In this document: positions 17,215-26,987 of the stretch, piece by piece
Layout of the letters: each line of letters opens with the position of its first letter
Numbering within the stretch: the stretch's first letter is position 1
From: Alphaproteobacteria bacterium
GTDB lineage: Bacteria; Pseudomonadota; Alphaproteobacteria; TMED109
Assembly: GCA_022825705.1 (NCBI GenBank)
Contig: JAJDWH010000028.1
Span: 121,349-185,348, forward strand
Length of the DNA stretch: 64,000 nt
Direction of reading: 5' to 3'
The notes under the pieces: generated by a model
What the model was told of the DNA's origin: nothing
The model's database searches: none
Seen by the model: the letters and a program-made list of their open reading frames with translations, nothing else
Position numbers and translations under genes: made by a program

Positions 17215-18051
17215 CTAGGGATCCGCTTTCCGGCAAATCATCTCGATTGGTACGGTGCAGCCCTCCTTCAGCGCGCGGCCGGTATTGGCCATGGCCTCTT
17301 CGGCGATTTCACCATGGACCAGCGCGACGGCACGGTGGGGCGGTTTTCCGCCGGCATCCACGACGGCCCGGGAGTGGGCCGCGTAGGCGAGTGCTGCTTC
17401 GGCCGTATCACGCTGGCTCTCGATCGTGAAACCCGAAGCTTCCAGATTCGCGTAGGTCTCGGCAGGCGTCGCGAGAAAGCTCGACGATGCCGTCCGCGCC
17501 CATGGCGTCGGGTAGTTCGGCGCCCCGCCGGGTCCTTGGGCGATCTCGGACAGCCTGAACCACGCGCCAGGCTTGAGCACGCGGTGGATCTCCGCGAAGA
17601 ACGCACGCTTGTCGGCGATGTTCATGGAGACGTTCATCGTGTAGGCGCCGTCGAAGGCCGCGTCGTCGAACGGCATCGCGAGCGCGTCGCCCTGCTCGAA
17701 GGCAATACGTTCGGTGAGTCCGAGCTGCGCCGTCAGGTGCCGTGCGACCTCGCAGAACTCGGCGGTCAGGTCGATCCCACTGACGCGACAGCCAAAACGT
17801 CGTGCGAGGTAGCGCGCCGGCCCGCCGATGCCGCTCCCGACGTCGAGGATGTGGTTGGTCGGTGAGACCTCCAGATCCTGGGCCAGGTCTTCCGTGGCAT
17901 CGATTCCGCGGCCGTGGAACTGGTCATAGGGGGCGAGCGCGTCGAAGGTCGGGCAGGCGGGGTCGACACCGTCTTCCCGCAACTTCGCCTCGAGCCGCGC
18001 GAGCAGGTCACCGCTCGTGTAGTGACGCGCAATATCCGTTGGTGTGCTCAT
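17215..18051 (-). CDS. Class I SAM-dependent methyltransferase
   Basis: The protein has 278 residues from the ATG at 18051 (MSTPTDIARHY); a start six codons upstream is possible. Motif I is ILDVGSGIGGPARYLAR near residue 70 and the acidic loop is VSGIDLTAEF near residue 90. Motif II/post-I is FEQGDALAMPFDDAAFDGAYTMNVSMNI, and motif III is RVLKPGAWFRLSEIAQG. The overall pattern is that of small-molecule methyltransferases of the UbiE/Coq5 or glycine/sarcosine methyltransferase group. The C-terminal part, including the FLATPAETYANLEASGF helix, supports a cytosolic small-molecule enzyme. The substrate is unknown and no pathway neighbour helps. Confidence 0.87.
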   Translation of the reverse strand: MSTPTDIARHYTSGDLLARLEAKLREDGVDPACPTFDALAPYDQFHGRGIDATEDLAQDLEVSPTNHILDVGSGIGGPARYLARRFGCRVSGIDLTAEFCEVARHLTAQLGLTERIAFEQGDALAMPFDDAAFDGAYTMNVSMNIADKRAFFAEIHRVLKPGAWFRLSEIAQGPGGAPNYPTPWARTASSSFLATPAETYANLEASGFTIESQRDTAEAALAYAAHSRAVVDAGGKPPHRAVALVHGEIAEEAMANTGRALKEGCTVPIEMICRKADP

Positions 18052-18267
18052 GGCCGGCTCTTCTTCCACGGGCGGTCTCCGACGATAGCAGGCGAAAGCG
18101 GGTGCACCCGCGGCCGGCTTGAGCTTCCCGCCGCGTTGCGGGAAGCAATGGCGCCGGGACGCGACCGTCCATCAGAAAAGGGAACAGGGGCGGACCGGCG
18201 CGGTCACGGCAGGTGCAGGCTGTCCCATCTGGTCCACACCGGTATGCCGCTGCCTGCCCGCCGGCGG

Positions 18268-19089
18268 TCAGTCCTTCGACCGCTTGGTTCTGGGCTTGGG
18301 CTCGGCCACGCCGTCGACGAGGACGGCGTCGACCGCTTCGCTGAAGAAGCACATCATGGAAGCGATGCGCGGGCACTCCGCGATCGGGCGCGGGTAGCTC
18401 CAGACGACGTCGTTGAGCGTCCGATCCTGCAGCCGGGCATGCCAGTACACGGCTTCGCCCTTGTACGGGCAGCGCGTCCGTGTGTCGCTGGGCATCAGGA
18501 GATCGGTGCGCACATCCTCCGGCGGGATGTAATAGCGCAACGGCAGACCGGTTTCGTGGAGCTGCCGGGCCCGGCGCGTGCGCGCGACCACGATTCCGTC
18601 GACGACCACCTCCACCTGGCGAAAGCACTCGACCACGGTAATGCTGGTCCGCGGATCGCGGGCATGGACGAACACCTGTTCGTCCTCTTCCCACCACTCG
18701 TCCATGGCGTCCCAGTAGAAGGCGATGAGGTCCGCGAGCGGAGCGAGGTGGGGGAGGGGCTTCGGGTACCCCCACGCCGCGTTTTCCGCGCTCTTGGACC
18801 CGGCGGAGACGGTCCAGTAGCTGGCGGTACCCTTGTGCGGGCAGAAGGTGCTGCGGTCGGTCGGGCTGAGGCAATCGTCGGCGATGTCTTCCCGGGGGAA
18901 GTAGTAGACCGGGAGGTGGCCCTTCTCTAGCAGGACCCGCGTGTCGAGCGAGTCGACCACGGCAGTGCCGCCTAGATAGGCGCGCACGCGCCGTCCGACC
19001 GGCTCAAGGGAGATGTGGTAGTCGACGGAGGCGGTCCAGGCACCGTCAACCTTGACAGCGTGAATGGGTTCAGCGGGGATTGCGGTCAT
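18268..19089 (-). CDS. Protein with two tandem DUF427 domains
   Basis: The protein has 273 residues from the ATG at 19089 (MTAIPAEPIHAV). DUF427 is a small all-beta domain of unknown function marked by YYFPREDI...TDRSTFCPHKGTASYW. Here the motif occurs twice: YYFPREDIADDCLSPTD with TFCPHKGTASYW near residue 85, and YYIPPEDVRTDLLMPSD with TRCPYKGEAVYW near residue 215. Each repeat also carries a valine-rich VxVxxDGxxVxxT strand. The protein is predicted soluble. Two domains fused in one chain are known in this family. It lies between a methyltransferase and the dimethylformamidase-like gene on the same strand, but spacing of about 200 bp or more argues against tight coupling. Confidence 0.88.
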   Translation of the reverse strand: MTAIPAEPIHAVKVDGAWTASVDYHISLEPVGRRVRAYLGGTAVVDSLDTRVLLEKGHLPVYYFPREDIADDCLSPTDRSTFCPHKGTASYWTVSAGSKSAENAAWGYPKPLPHLAPLADLIAFYWDAMDEWWEEDEQVFVHARDPRTSITVVECFRQVEVVVDGIVVARTRRARQLHETGLPLRYYIPPEDVRTDLLMPSDTRTRCPYKGEAVYWHARLQDRTLNDVVWSYPRPIAECPRIASMMCFFSEAVDAVLVDGVAEPKPRTKRSKD

Positions 19090-19355
19090 CGGCTGGCATG
19101 TCGCGTAGATGGAGGGCGGGGGGAGGGTGCTGCCCGCGAATGGGCTCGTTGCTGCAGGAGGAAGCACGGTGATTGTAGGCGGCGGCCGCGTGCGGCGAAC
19201 CGTTGCCGCCGCTCGGCCGTTCGCTCAGGCCTGCGCGGATCGAATTCGTCGAATCTTCGGGCGCCGCCAGGACGGGCGTCACGACGATGCCGTGGGGCCG
19301 GTGTCGGTCTGCCGCGGCGCGGTGAACCTGGAGGAGTCGGCTGATTTTGGCTCGC

Positions 19356-21563
19356 TCACGTTTCAAACGGGGCGGGATTCAGGAAGCGGTCGAGGACGTT
19401 CTTGGTGATGCGCGAGATGTTGTTGTCGTAGCCGTTGTGCGAAAGGCTTCCGCAGTACGTGATGGATCCGACGGAGAACACAGCTCCGCCCCGCCCGGTC
19501 TCGAAGAAGACCATGTCCGAGCGGATGAGGGCGTCGGGCGGCTCGCCCGGCCAGGTCGCGAGATGGGTGAGAAGCTCCTCGGGAACCACCATGAAGGTGT
19601 CGCCGTGCCGCTCGGAGGTCGCGAGGACGATCGTGTTGGGCGGCGAGCCGAGGCGGAAGTCCACCCGGTCGAGCTCGAAACCGGCCGCGCCCCCGCCGGA
19701 AAGCCCGAAGTCGCCAAGGATGCGGTCCGGTACACCCTCGAAGATCCAGGCTGCCCGCGGATCGTCGGCGCCGGGCGCGCGGACATAGTACGAACCAACG
19801 AAATGCCCCTGTCCGGAGAACCCCACGCCGACCATCCGCTGGGGCGGCCGGTCGTTGCGCCGCCAGAGCCCCCCGTACTCGCCGTCGAAGGCATTGTAGT
19901 ACTCGCCCGGCTCCGCGGCCCACGCGCGAATGCCCCCTTCCCCCCGGCGGATCTCGATGGCGCCCGGCACGCTATCGCTGAGCGCTACCCGCCAGTAGAA
20001 GCCGTTGCCGCCGAGGTACATGAGGCGCCCGCCCTCGTCCAGGTGCCGTCGGAGGGCGTCGAGGGTGTTCGCGGTGTGGTACTCGGGATGCGAAGGGGTC
20101 AGCACGACCCGGTAGGACGCGATGAGGTCGTGGCCTTCACGGTGCAGGTCGTCGTCGGTCACGACGTCGAACTCGTAACCCTTCTCTTCGAGCCAGTCGA
20201 GGAGGTGGGTATCGGCAGGGAAGTGGCGAAGTCCAGACCCTGCGGTGTCGACGTAGCCCAGGAAGGCGGACCGGAGGTTCAGCACTGGGCGGTGTTGCGA
20301 TGCGAAGCCGATGCCGCTGCCGTCGGTGTGGAAGTTGTAGGTGGACAGCCCGTACTCCCGGTGGTCGTCAGGCGTGGCGTCGCGTGCCCCCCATGCGCGG
20401 GCCCGTGCCCGGTACTCGTCGTTCGTGACCCCCCGGGCGTAGTTCCCGTACACGGTGTAGGTGAAGGTAGGGATCAGGACGCAGACAGGCGTCCGCCGTG
20501 ATCCGCGCGGCGGCAGCACGAAGAAGGGAATCATGTCCTCGTGGTCGCCGCAATGGAGCCGCACCGCGTACGCGCCGCTCGGGAGGTCGGCGGGCACCGT
20601 GAACGAGAAATCGGTCTCCCAGCCGCAGTCGTGGAGGTCGTCCTCGTGGAAGTGGATGGCGCCGTACTCTACCGGTGCATGACGCCAGCACTGCTCGCGC
20701 CCGCTCCAGTTGGAGCCCTTCATCGCCCGCGCAGGCAGGTTCACCAGCTCGCCGTGCCAGTCGTTGGGTCCCACGTCGACCACCTTGAGGGACGGGATCT
20801 CCAACGAAAAGTCCCAGTCCGCGACGACCTCGGCTCTGGACGGCGCCCCATCGGGCAGCGGGTCGTCCGACCGGCGGGCGCCGCGCTCGATTGCGGGCCG
20901 CTCGATCTTGCCGTTGAAGTGGCCGCCGACCGGGGCTCCTCCCAGCGCGCCGATGAGGAGATCGCCGTCGCCCTCGGGCGTCGGCGCATCCACGGTTGCG
21001 CTCGCGGTCCCGGTGTCGTCCACCACGGCCAGCGGCTCGAGGGCCTGCTGCCCGACGTGGACCGCTCCGCTTCGGGGGTCGACGCTCGCCCAGACCTTGT
21101 ACCAGGCACGCGAACGAAGCGGCTTCCCCACGGCAACCGTCTCGACGCCCCGTGCGGTGGCGACCCGCACGCTCGCACCGCGTTCACCGTCGAGCAGGAG
21201 CGCAAGCCCGCCTGCGTTGCCGAGCCAGGACACGATGCCCTGCGCCCCGCGGTCGGGGAGCGTCGGCCAGACCATCGCGGAGACGGTGTGGGCCTCGGCC
21301 TTCAGGGAAATCCCATGAATCCGGGCGTAGGAGCCGAGTTCGGCGTCCTGGGCGCGCGAGGGCCAGCTGCCCTCGAAGTCGGCCGCCACCGGCACCTCCT
21401 TGATGCCCGGGCCGGCCGGATTCGGGTCGCCCGAGATGACTCGCACGAGCCGGGCCCGGTACGGCTCGTCGGAGCGGCTACTGATCTTGAAGGAGATGGT
21501 GTCGCCGGGGCGGGCCGACCACCGGTCGGCGTACCCGATCAGGGCGATCGTGTTCTGGAACAT
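19356..21563 (-). CDS. N,N-dimethylformamidase large (beta) subunit-like protein
   Basis: The protein has 735 residues, close to the roughly 760 of the large subunit of bacterial dimethylformamidase, an iron enzyme that cleaves N,N-dimethylformamide to dimethylamine and formate. The N-terminal third contains a LamG-like beta sandwich (LLLDGERGASVRVATARG to GALGGAPVGGHFNGKIERP). The C-terminal part has the glutamine-amidotransferase-like fold with LIPTFTYTVYGNYARG, VVLTPSHPEYHT, and RLMYLGGNGFYWRVAL. The TVYGNY tyrosine, a later tyrosine and a glutamate are candidates for the Tyr-Tyr-Glu iron site of this family. No gene for the small alpha subunit (about 130 residues) is adjacent, so a different amide substrate or a single-subunit form is possible. 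Confidence 0.83.
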   Translation of the reverse strand: MFQNTIALIGYADRWSARPGDTISFKISSRSDEPYRARLVRVISGDPNPAGPGIKEVPVAADFEGSWPSRAQDAELGSYARIHGISLKAEAHTVSAMVWPTLPDRGAQGIVSWLGNAGGLALLLDGERGASVRVATARGVETVAVGKPLRSRAWYKVWASVDPRSGAVHVGQQALEPLAVVDDTGTASATVDAPTPEGDGDLLIGALGGAPVGGHFNGKIERPAIERGARRSDDPLPDGAPSRAEVVADWDFSLEIPSLKVVDVGPNDWHGELVNLPARAMKGSNWSGREQCWRHAPVEYGAIHFHEDDLHDCGWETDFSFTVPADLPSGAYAVRLHCGDHEDMIPFFVLPPRGSRRTPVCVLIPTFTYTVYGNYARGVTNDEYRARARAWGARDATPDDHREYGLSTYNFHTDGSGIGFASQHRPVLNLRSAFLGYVDTAGSGLRHFPADTHLLDWLEEKGYEFDVVTDDDLHREGHDLIASYRVVLTPSHPEYHTANTLDALRRHLDEGGRLMYLGGNGFYWRVALSDSVPGAIEIRRGEGGIRAWAAEPGEYYNAFDGEYGGLWRRNDRPPQRMVGVGFSGQGHFVGSYYVRAPGADDPRAAWIFEGVPDRILGDFGLSGGGAAGFELDRVDFRLGSPPNTIVLATSERHGDTFMVVPEELLTHLATWPGEPPDALIRSDMVFFETGRGGAVFSVGSITYCGSLSHNGYDNNISRITKNVLDRFLNPAPFET

Positions 21564-22023
21564 CGGGACGTTTCGATTGGTGATCAGGCACGGGAACGAG
21601 CGACGATAAGCAAGGCCGCAAGGTGAGTCATCGCCTACTGCAAGCCGAATGCCTGGTTGCGAGCGGTCAGTTCATTGGGGGGTTCGCGGCGGCGGGATTC
21701 CATTTCGCGGTGAAAGGCAAGGAATTCCTCACTGCGGACGCGGCGGCGTGAGACAGCTTTACGGCAGTCAATGCGTTCTCGGTCGAGGAGCTGAACCCGG
21801 TGCCTCCGCGAACCTTGCATCAGGTCCGCCGCCTGCCGCGATCAGCATCCCGACGTTTCGCTAACAGGCGAGGCCCTGCCGGCCGGGTATTTGGTCTCGC
21901 AAGCACGGTGCCAGCCCGGTTAAACGCCTTCGGATTCCGGACACCGCCAGGGGATGACACCGGGGCCACCCTATTGCTTATGATGGTGTTGCTGGATGTC
22001 CCTGGCTTGGCTGGGAGTGCAGG
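21564..22023. promoter_or_regulatory. Divergent region upstream of the cbb3 operon
   Basis: This 460-bp region separates the dimethylformamidase-like gene from ccoN and must hold both promoters. A reverse frame of about 60 residues (21635-21820) has a protein-like, charged composition around EEFLAFHREMESRRREP. It has no good start and may be a remnant. I did not find a canonical FNR box (TTGAT-N4-ATCAA) before ccoN. Confidence 0.35.
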
Positions 22024-23655
22024 ATGCGAGTGGCGGCCAACTGCCTTTGGCTCGGCCTGTTCGGAGCGGGGGGACTTTACGGCCTGCTGATGGTGCAGCG
22101 AGCCGTGGACTTGGGCTTCCTTCTCCACGGCATACTCTTCCTCGCCTTCTGCCTCGCCGCCGTCGCGCTCACCGTCCGGCTGGCTCTGTCCCCGCCGCCG
22201 GCCCGGGCGCTGCCGGACGACCGCCCGCACTACAACGATGCGATCGTTCGTGCCGGGGTGATCGCGTCCACGTTCTGGGGATTGATCGGCTTCGCCGCCG
22301 GCCTGTGGATCGCCCTGCAGCTCGCCTTTCCGGCGCTCAATTTCGACTTGCCCTGGACGAACTTCGGCCGGCTCCGTCCCGTCCACACCTCCGCTGTGAT
22401 CTTCGCGTTCGGCGGAAACGTGCTGATCGCGACCTCGTTCCATGTCGTCCAGAGGACCTGCCGCACCCGGCTCGCCGGTCATGTCGCGCCCTGGTTCGTG
22501 TTCTGGGGCTACCAGCTCTTCATCGTGCTGGCCGCGTCCGGATACGTCCTCGGAATCACCCAGTCGAAGGAATACGCCGAACCGGAGTGGTACGTCGATC
22601 TCTGGCTGACGTTGGTCTGGGTCGCCTACCTGCTCGTGTTCATGGCGACGCTGGCCCGCCGCCGCGAGCCGCACATCTACGTGGCGAACTGGTTCTTCCT
22701 GGCGTTCATCGTCACCGTCGCAATGCTGCACCTAGTCAACAATGCAGCACTCCCGGTCTCCTTCTTCGGCTCCAAGAGCTACATCGCCTGGGCCGGCGTG
22801 CAGGATGCACTGACGCAGTGGTGGTACGGCCACAACGCCGTCGGTTTCTTCCTGACGGCCGGGTTTCTCGGCATCATGTACTACTTCATTCCGAAGCAAG
22901 CCGAACGCCCCGTCTATTCGTACCGGCTCTCGATCGTCCATTTCTGGGCGCTGATCTTCCTCTACATATGGGCCGGTCCGCACCACCTGCACTACACCGC
23001 GCTCCCGGACTGGGCGCAGACGCTCGGCATGACCTTCTCGGTCATGCTGTGGATGCCGTCGTGGGGCGGGATGATCAACGGGCTGATGACGCTCTCCGGC
23101 GCCTGGGACAAGCTCCGCACCGACCCCGTGCTCCGGATGCTGGTGGTGTCCGTCGCGTTCTACGGCATGAGCACGTTCGAGGGGCCGCTGATGTCGATCA
23201 AGGCGGTGAACGCGCTCAGCCACTACACCGACTGGACGGTCGGTCACGTGCACTCGGGCGCGCTCGGCTGGGTGGGCTTCGTGAGCTTCGGCGCCCTCTA
23301 CGTCCTGGCGCCTGTGGTATGGCGCCGCGAGCGGCTGTACTCGCAGCGGCTCGTCGAGTGGCACTTCTGGATCTCGTCGATCGGCATCGTGCTCTACATC
23401 ACCGCGATGTGGGTGTCGGGGATCATGCAGGGGTTGATGTGGCGCGCCTACGATTCGCTCGGTTTCCTCGAGTACTCCTTCGTCGAGACCGTCGAGGCGA
23501 TGCATCCGTTCTACGTGATCCGCGCGCTGGGCGGCGCGCTGTTCGTCGCCGGGGCGCTCATCATGGCCTACAACCTCTGGCGGACCACGCGCGGCGACAT
23601 CCGCGAATCGGAGCCCTTGGCCGGGTCGCCCGCGATGGCGCCGGCGGCGGCGTAG
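22024..23655 (+). CDS. ccoN: Cytochrome cbb3 oxidase subunit I (CcoN/FixN)
   Basis: The protein has 543 residues. It is the catalytic inner-membrane subunit that reduces oxygen at a heme b3-CuB centre. Metal ligands are visible: [14 protein letters not shown] (low-spin heme) near residue 118, [19 protein letters not shown] (CuB) near 270, the HH pair in [15 protein letters not shown] near 320, and [12 protein letters not shown] (both hemes) near 407. The first 60 residues form two extra membrane helices before the core, as in long alphaproteobacterial FixN proteins of similar length. It is the first gene of a block that continues without break to ccoP. The enzyme serves respiration at low oxygen. 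Confidence 0.97.
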   Translation: MRVAANCLWLGLFGAGGLYGLLMVQRAVDLGFLLHGILFLAFCLAAVALTVRLALSPPPARALPDDRPHYNDAIVRAGVIASTFWGLIGFAAGLWIALQLAFPALNFDLPWTNFGRLRPVHTSAVIFAFGGNVLIATSFHVVQRTCRTRLAGHVAPWFVFWGYQLFIVLAASGYVLGITQSKEYAEPEWYVDLWLTLVWVAYLLVFMATLARRREPHIYVANWFFLAFIVTVAMLHLVNNAALPVSFFGSKSYIAWAGVQDALTQWWYGHNAVGFFLTAGFLGIMYYFIPKQAERPVYSYRLSIVHFWALIFLYIWAGPHHLHYTALPDWAQTLGMTFSVMLWMPSWGGMINGLMTLSGAWDKLRTDPVLRMLVVSVAFYGMSTFEGPLMSIKAVNALSHYTDWTVGHVHSGALGWVGFVSFGALYVLAPVVWRRERLYSQRLVEWHFWISSIGIVLYITAMWVSGIMQGLMWRAYDSLGFLEYSFVETVEAMHPFYVIRALGGALFVAGALIMAYNLWRTTRGDIRESEPLAGSPAMAPAAA

Positions 23656-23664
23656 GGGGGGACC

Positions 23665-24399
23665 GTGGCGCGATTCGGTCATCGGACGCTCGAGAAGAAC
23701 TCGATCCTGATGCTGGTCGTGACGTTGATCGTCGTGTCGATTGGCGGCCTGGTGGAGATCGTGCCCCTCTACTACCTCGACAGCACGGTCGAGAAGGTTC
23801 GCGGCATGCGGCCTTACACGCCGCTCGAGCTGGTGGGGCGGAACATCTACATCCGCGAGGGCTGCTACAACTGCCATTCGCAGATGGTGCGCTCGCTCCG
23901 CGACGAGGTGGACCGTTACGGGCACTACAGCCTCGCCGCGGAAAGCATGTACGACCACCCGTTCCAGTGGGGCTCGAAGCGGACCGGTCCGGACCTCGCC
24001 CGTGTGGGCGGCCGCTATTCCGACGACTGGCACCGCGAGCACCTGATCCGCCCGAAGAACGTCGTGCCGGAATCGATCATGCCCGGCTACCCGTTCCTGC
24101 AGGAGCGCCCGGCGGAACTCGACGCCGTCGAGGCCGACCTCCGGGCCAATGCCGCGCTGGGGGTGCCGTACACCGAGGAGATGATCGCCAACGCCCGCGC
24201 GGACGCCGCCGCGCAGGCGGACCCGGAGTCGGATGGCGCCGAAGCCGTCATGGCGCGCTATCCCAAGGCCCAGGTCCGGGATTTCGACGGCAACCCCGAC
24301 ATGGTGTCCGAAATGGACGCCATGATCGCCTACCTGCAGATGCTCGGCACGTTGGTGGACTTCGACGCCTTCCGCGCCGAGGGCGAAGCGCTGCGCTGA
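23665..24399 (+). CDS. ccoO: Cytochrome cbb3 oxidase subunit II (CcoO/FixO)
   Basis: The protein has 244 residues and starts at a GTG preceded by a run of six G bases. It is a membrane-anchored monoheme cytochrome c that passes electrons to CcoN. One N-terminal helix (residues about 12-35) precedes the heme site [15 protein letters not shown] near residue 70. The axial methionine is probably in [11 protein letters not shown] near residue 138. The conserved [15 protein letters not shown] block confirms the family. It lies 9 bp after ccoN. Confidence 0.97.
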   Translation: MARFGHRTLEKNSILMLVVTLIVVSIGGLVEIVPLYYLDSTVEKVRGMRPYTPLELVGRNIYIREGCYNCHSQMVRSLRDEVDRYGHYSLAAESMYDHPFQWGSKRTGPDLARVGGRYSDDWHREHLIRPKNVVPESIMPGYPFLQERPAELDAVEADLRANAALGVPYTEEMIANARADAAAQADPESDGAEAVMARYPKAQVRDFDGNPDMVSEMDAMIAYLQMLGTLVDFDAFRAEGEALR

Positions 24400-24410
24400 G
24401 GGGCTGGGTC

Positions 24411-24560
24411 ATGGAGTACGAGTCGGTCCGCATCTTCGCCGCCACCTGGGGGCTGGTCGCGCTGGTCGTGATGTTCGCCGTGGCGGTCGCCTACGCACTG
24501 TGGCCCCGCAACCGTGCCAAGTTCCGGGACGCGGCGCGCATCCCGCTCAAGGAGGACTAG
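24411..24560 (+). CDS. ccoQ: Cytochrome cbb3 oxidase small subunit (CcoQ/FixQ)
   Basis: The protein has 49 residues, a single membrane helix (VALVVMFAVAVAYALW) and a basic then acidic tail ending KED. Position between ccoO and ccoP, size and topology identify it as CcoQ, which stabilises the oxidase complex. The ATG at 24411 follows the ccoO stop by 11 bp, and its TAG is 2 bp before the ccoP ATG. Confidence 0.93.
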   Translation: MEYESVRIFAATWGLVALVVMFAVAVAYALWPRNRAKFRDAARIPLKED

Positions 24561-24562
24561 GC

Positions 24563-25423
24563 ATGGTCGGGAGCAGCGGCCGCCCGGACGAGACTCCGAC
24601 CACCGGGCACGAGTGGGACGGGATCACCGAGTTCAACAACCCGTTGCCACGCTGGTGGCTCTGGACCTTCTACGCCACCGTGCTCTGGGCAGTCGCCTAT
24701 TGGATCGCGATGCCGGCCTGGCCGCTGGTCGAGGGATACACGCGGGGCCTGCTCGGCTATTCGCAGCGAGCCGTCGTCGCGGGGCAGGTGGCCGATCGCG
24801 ACGCCATGCAGGCCCGGTACGTGGAGCGCATTGCGGCGGCGTCGCTCGAGGAGATCGCGGCCGATCCCGAACTCCTCTCGTTCGCGCTGGCGGGCGGCCG
24901 GTCGGCGTACGCGGTGAACTGCTCCCAGTGCCACGGCTCCGGCGCCGAGGGCGCCGTCGGCTACCCCAACCTCAACGATGACGACTGGCTTTGGGGCGGC
25001 AGCTTGGAGGCGATCGCTTACACGATCCGCCACGGCGTCCGGAACGAGAGCGATGAGTCCCGCTACAGCGAGATGCCGGCGTACGGCCGCGACGGGTTCC
25101 TCGAGCCGGAGCAGATCGTCGCCGTCGTCCGCTACGTGCTGTCGCTGTCGGCCGGCGGGGACGGGCCCGTGGCGGGCGAGGGCGCCGACATCTTTGCCGA
25201 GCAGTGCTCCATCTGCCACGGCGAGGACGGTCGGGGTAGCGTCGACCTGGGCGCGCCCAATCTCACGGACGCAATCTGGCTCTTCGGCGGTGACTACGAA
25301 TCGGTCCTGGCGCAGGTCCAGAACTCCCGCGGCGGGGTCATGCCGGCGTGGGGCGAGCGGCTGCCCCCGGAGACGATCAAGCAGCTCGCGATCTACGTGC
25401 ACGCCCTGGGGGGCGGCACATAG
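24563..25423 (+). CDS. ccoP: Cytochrome cbb3 oxidase subunit III (CcoP/FixP), diheme
   Basis: The protein has 286 residues and is the diheme cytochrome c subunit of cbb3 oxidase. It has an N-terminal helix near residues 30-52 and two c-type heme sites, NCSQCHGSGAEG near residue 118 and QCSICHGEDGRG near residue 215. Each is followed by a probable axial methionine, in YSEMPAYG and GVMPAWGE. The GHEWDGITEFNNPLPRWW opening is diagnostic for CcoP. The preferred start is the ATG at 24563, which GGAGG sequence near the ccoQ end precedes. It accepts electrons from soluble cytochrome c or bc1 complex. Confidence 0.97.
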   Translation: MVGSSGRPDETPTTGHEWDGITEFNNPLPRWWLWTFYATVLWAVAYWIAMPAWPLVEGYTRGLLGYSQRAVVAGQVADRDAMQARYVERIAAASLEEIAADPELLSFALAGGRSAYAVNCSQCHGSGAEGAVGYPNLNDDDWLWGGSLEAIAYTIRHGVRNESDESRYSEMPAYGRDGFLEPEQIVAVVRYVLSLSAGGDGPVAGEGADIFAEQCSICHGEDGRGSVDLGAPNLTDAIWLFGGDYESVLAQVQNSRGGVMPAWGERLPPETIKQLAIYVHALGGGT

Positions 25424-25511
25424 GCGGAGCGAGCCGGGCGGGTCGGGCCTGCCGGCGGGATCGGCGCCTGTCGGCGCCCTCGGCGAGGCGGCCCGGGTCG
25501 GGAATGCAGCG

Positions 25512-26987
25512 ATGAACGCAGCAACAGCCCAGCCGCCGACTGCTGAGGTCGGGCGGATCGACGTTGACCCCGTCAACGCGGCGGCCCGCCGCCCGTCCTA
25601 CGCGAAGCGGGCCAAGATCTTCCCGCGCGCCGTTGCTGGTCGTTACCGCACGGTGAAGTGGGTCGCGCTCGCCGCGATCCTCGGTCTCTACTACCTGCTG
25701 CCGTGGCTGCGCTGGGACCGCGGCCCGAACGCCGCCGACCAGGCGGTCCTGATCGACTTCCCCGGGCGGCGCTTTTACTTCTTCTTCATCGAGATCTGGC
25801 CGCAGGAGGTCTACTACATCACCGGTCTCCTGATCCTCGCTGCGCTTACGCTGTTCCTGGTGACCAGCGTCGCCGGGCGGGTCTGGTGCGGCTATGCCTG
25901 TCCCCAGACGGTCTGGACCGACCTGTTCATGTGGGTCGAGCGATGCATCGAGGGCGACCGCAACGCGCGCATCCGGCTCGACCGGGTGCCCTGGACGGGG
26001 CGGAAGCTCGTGAAGCGGGCGGCGAAACACGCCGCCTGGCTGCTGATCGCCGTCGGCACCGGGGGTGCCTGGGTCTTCTATTTCGCGGACGCGCCGTCGT
26101 TGGCCGCCGACCTCGCGCGGTTCGATGCGCCTCTGGTGTCCTACCTGTTCATCGGGCTGCTGACTTTGACCACCTACCTGCTGGCCGGCCATGCGCGCGA
26201 GCAGGTCTGCACGTTCATGTGCCCCTGGCCGCGCATCCAGGGCGCGATGCTCGACGAGCATTCCATGCTGGTGACCTACCGTTGGAGGCGCGGCGAGCCG
26301 CGCGGCTCCCACAAGCGCGGCCAGAGTTGGGCGGGGCGCGGCGACTGCGTCGACTGCAACACCTGCGTGGCCGTCTGCCCGATGGGGATCGACATCCGCG
26401 ACGGCAACCAGCTCGAGTGCATCAACTGCGCGCTCTGCGTCGACGCGTGCAACCACGTCATGGACCGGGTCGGCCGGCCCCGCGGCCTGATCGCCTACGA
26501 CACGCTGACCGGCCTCGCGGACCCGTCCGGTGAAGGGCGGGCGGGTTGGCGCCGCCTGCGCCTGCTGCGTCCGCGCACGGTGCTGTACGCCGCGTCGATC
26601 GGGCTGGTCGGCGCCGTCATGCTGGCGACCCTGCTCACCCGCGGCGACACCGCGACCACGGTCCTGCGCGATCGCAATCCGCTGTTCGTGCAGCTGTCCG
26701 ACGGCAGCTTCCGCAACGGTTACACGGTCAAGATCCAGAACAAGCGGCACGAGGCGCGTCGGTTCCGCATTCTCGCGGAGGGCCTGCCCGGCGCCGTGCT
26801 CTCGACGGTCGGGGGCGACACAGGCGACATCGCGGTCGAGCCCGACCGGCTCCGCATGCTGCGCGTCTATGTAGCCGCGCCCCTAGCGGCGACGCCGGGG
26901 CCGGTCACCGACTTCGAGATCGTGGCGGCGGACTTGGCGACCGGTGAGCGCTACGCCCATGCCACCACGTTTCGGCGGCCGGAATGA
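25512..26987 (+). CDS. ccoG: cbb3 oxidase copper-assembly ferredoxin-like protein (CcoG/FixG/RdxA)
   Basis: The protein has 491 residues and is a membrane-bound cupric reductase/assembly factor for cbb3 oxidase with two [4Fe-4S] clusters. Ferredoxin motifs are CVDCNTCVAVCPMGIDI and CINCALCVDACNHVMD near residues 280-315. Additional conserved cysteines are in CGYACPQTVWTDLF and CTFMCPWPRIQG. Helices flank these sites and a C-terminal immunoglobulin-like FixG domain (PLFVQLSDGSFRNGYTVK) is present. It starts 88 bp after ccoP and overlaps ccoH by 4 bp. The ATG at 25512 was chosen over upstream frame because it opens the family-typical N-terminus. Confidence 0.95.
   Translation: MNAATAQPPTAEVGRIDVDPVNAAARRPSYAKRAKIFPRAVAGRYRTVKWVALAAILGLYYLLPWLRWDRGPNAADQAVLIDFPGRRFYFFFIEIWPQEVYYITGLLILAALTLFLVTSVAGRVWCGYACPQTVWTDLFMWVERCIEGDRNARIRLDRVPWTGRKLVKRAAKHAAWLLIAVGTGGAWVFYFADAPSLAADLARFDAPLVSYLFIGLLTLTTYLLAGHAREQVCTFMCPWPRIQGAMLDEHSMLVTYRWRRGEPRGSHKRGQSWAGRGDCVDCNTCVAVCPMGIDIRDGNQLECINCALCVDACNHVMDRVGRPRGLIAYDTLTGLADPSGEGRAGWRRLRLLRPRTVLYAASIGLVGAVMLATLLTRGDTATTVLRDRNPLFVQLSDGSFRNGYTVKIQNKRHEARRFRILAEGLPGAVLSTVGGDTGDIAVEPDRLRMLRVYVAAPLAATPGPVTDFEIVAADLATGERYAHATTFRRPE

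Noticed and set aside
21864..22023. FNR/FixK box before ccoN
   Set aside because: No TTGAT-N4-ATCAA or close variant was visible; only unrelated TTG and ATG words occur.
21996..24560. 854-codon forward frame covering ccoN, ccoO and ccoQ
   Set aside because: It is an overlap frame; only its last 49 codons are the real ccoQ gene, and ccoN and ccoO are in other frames with all heme ligands.
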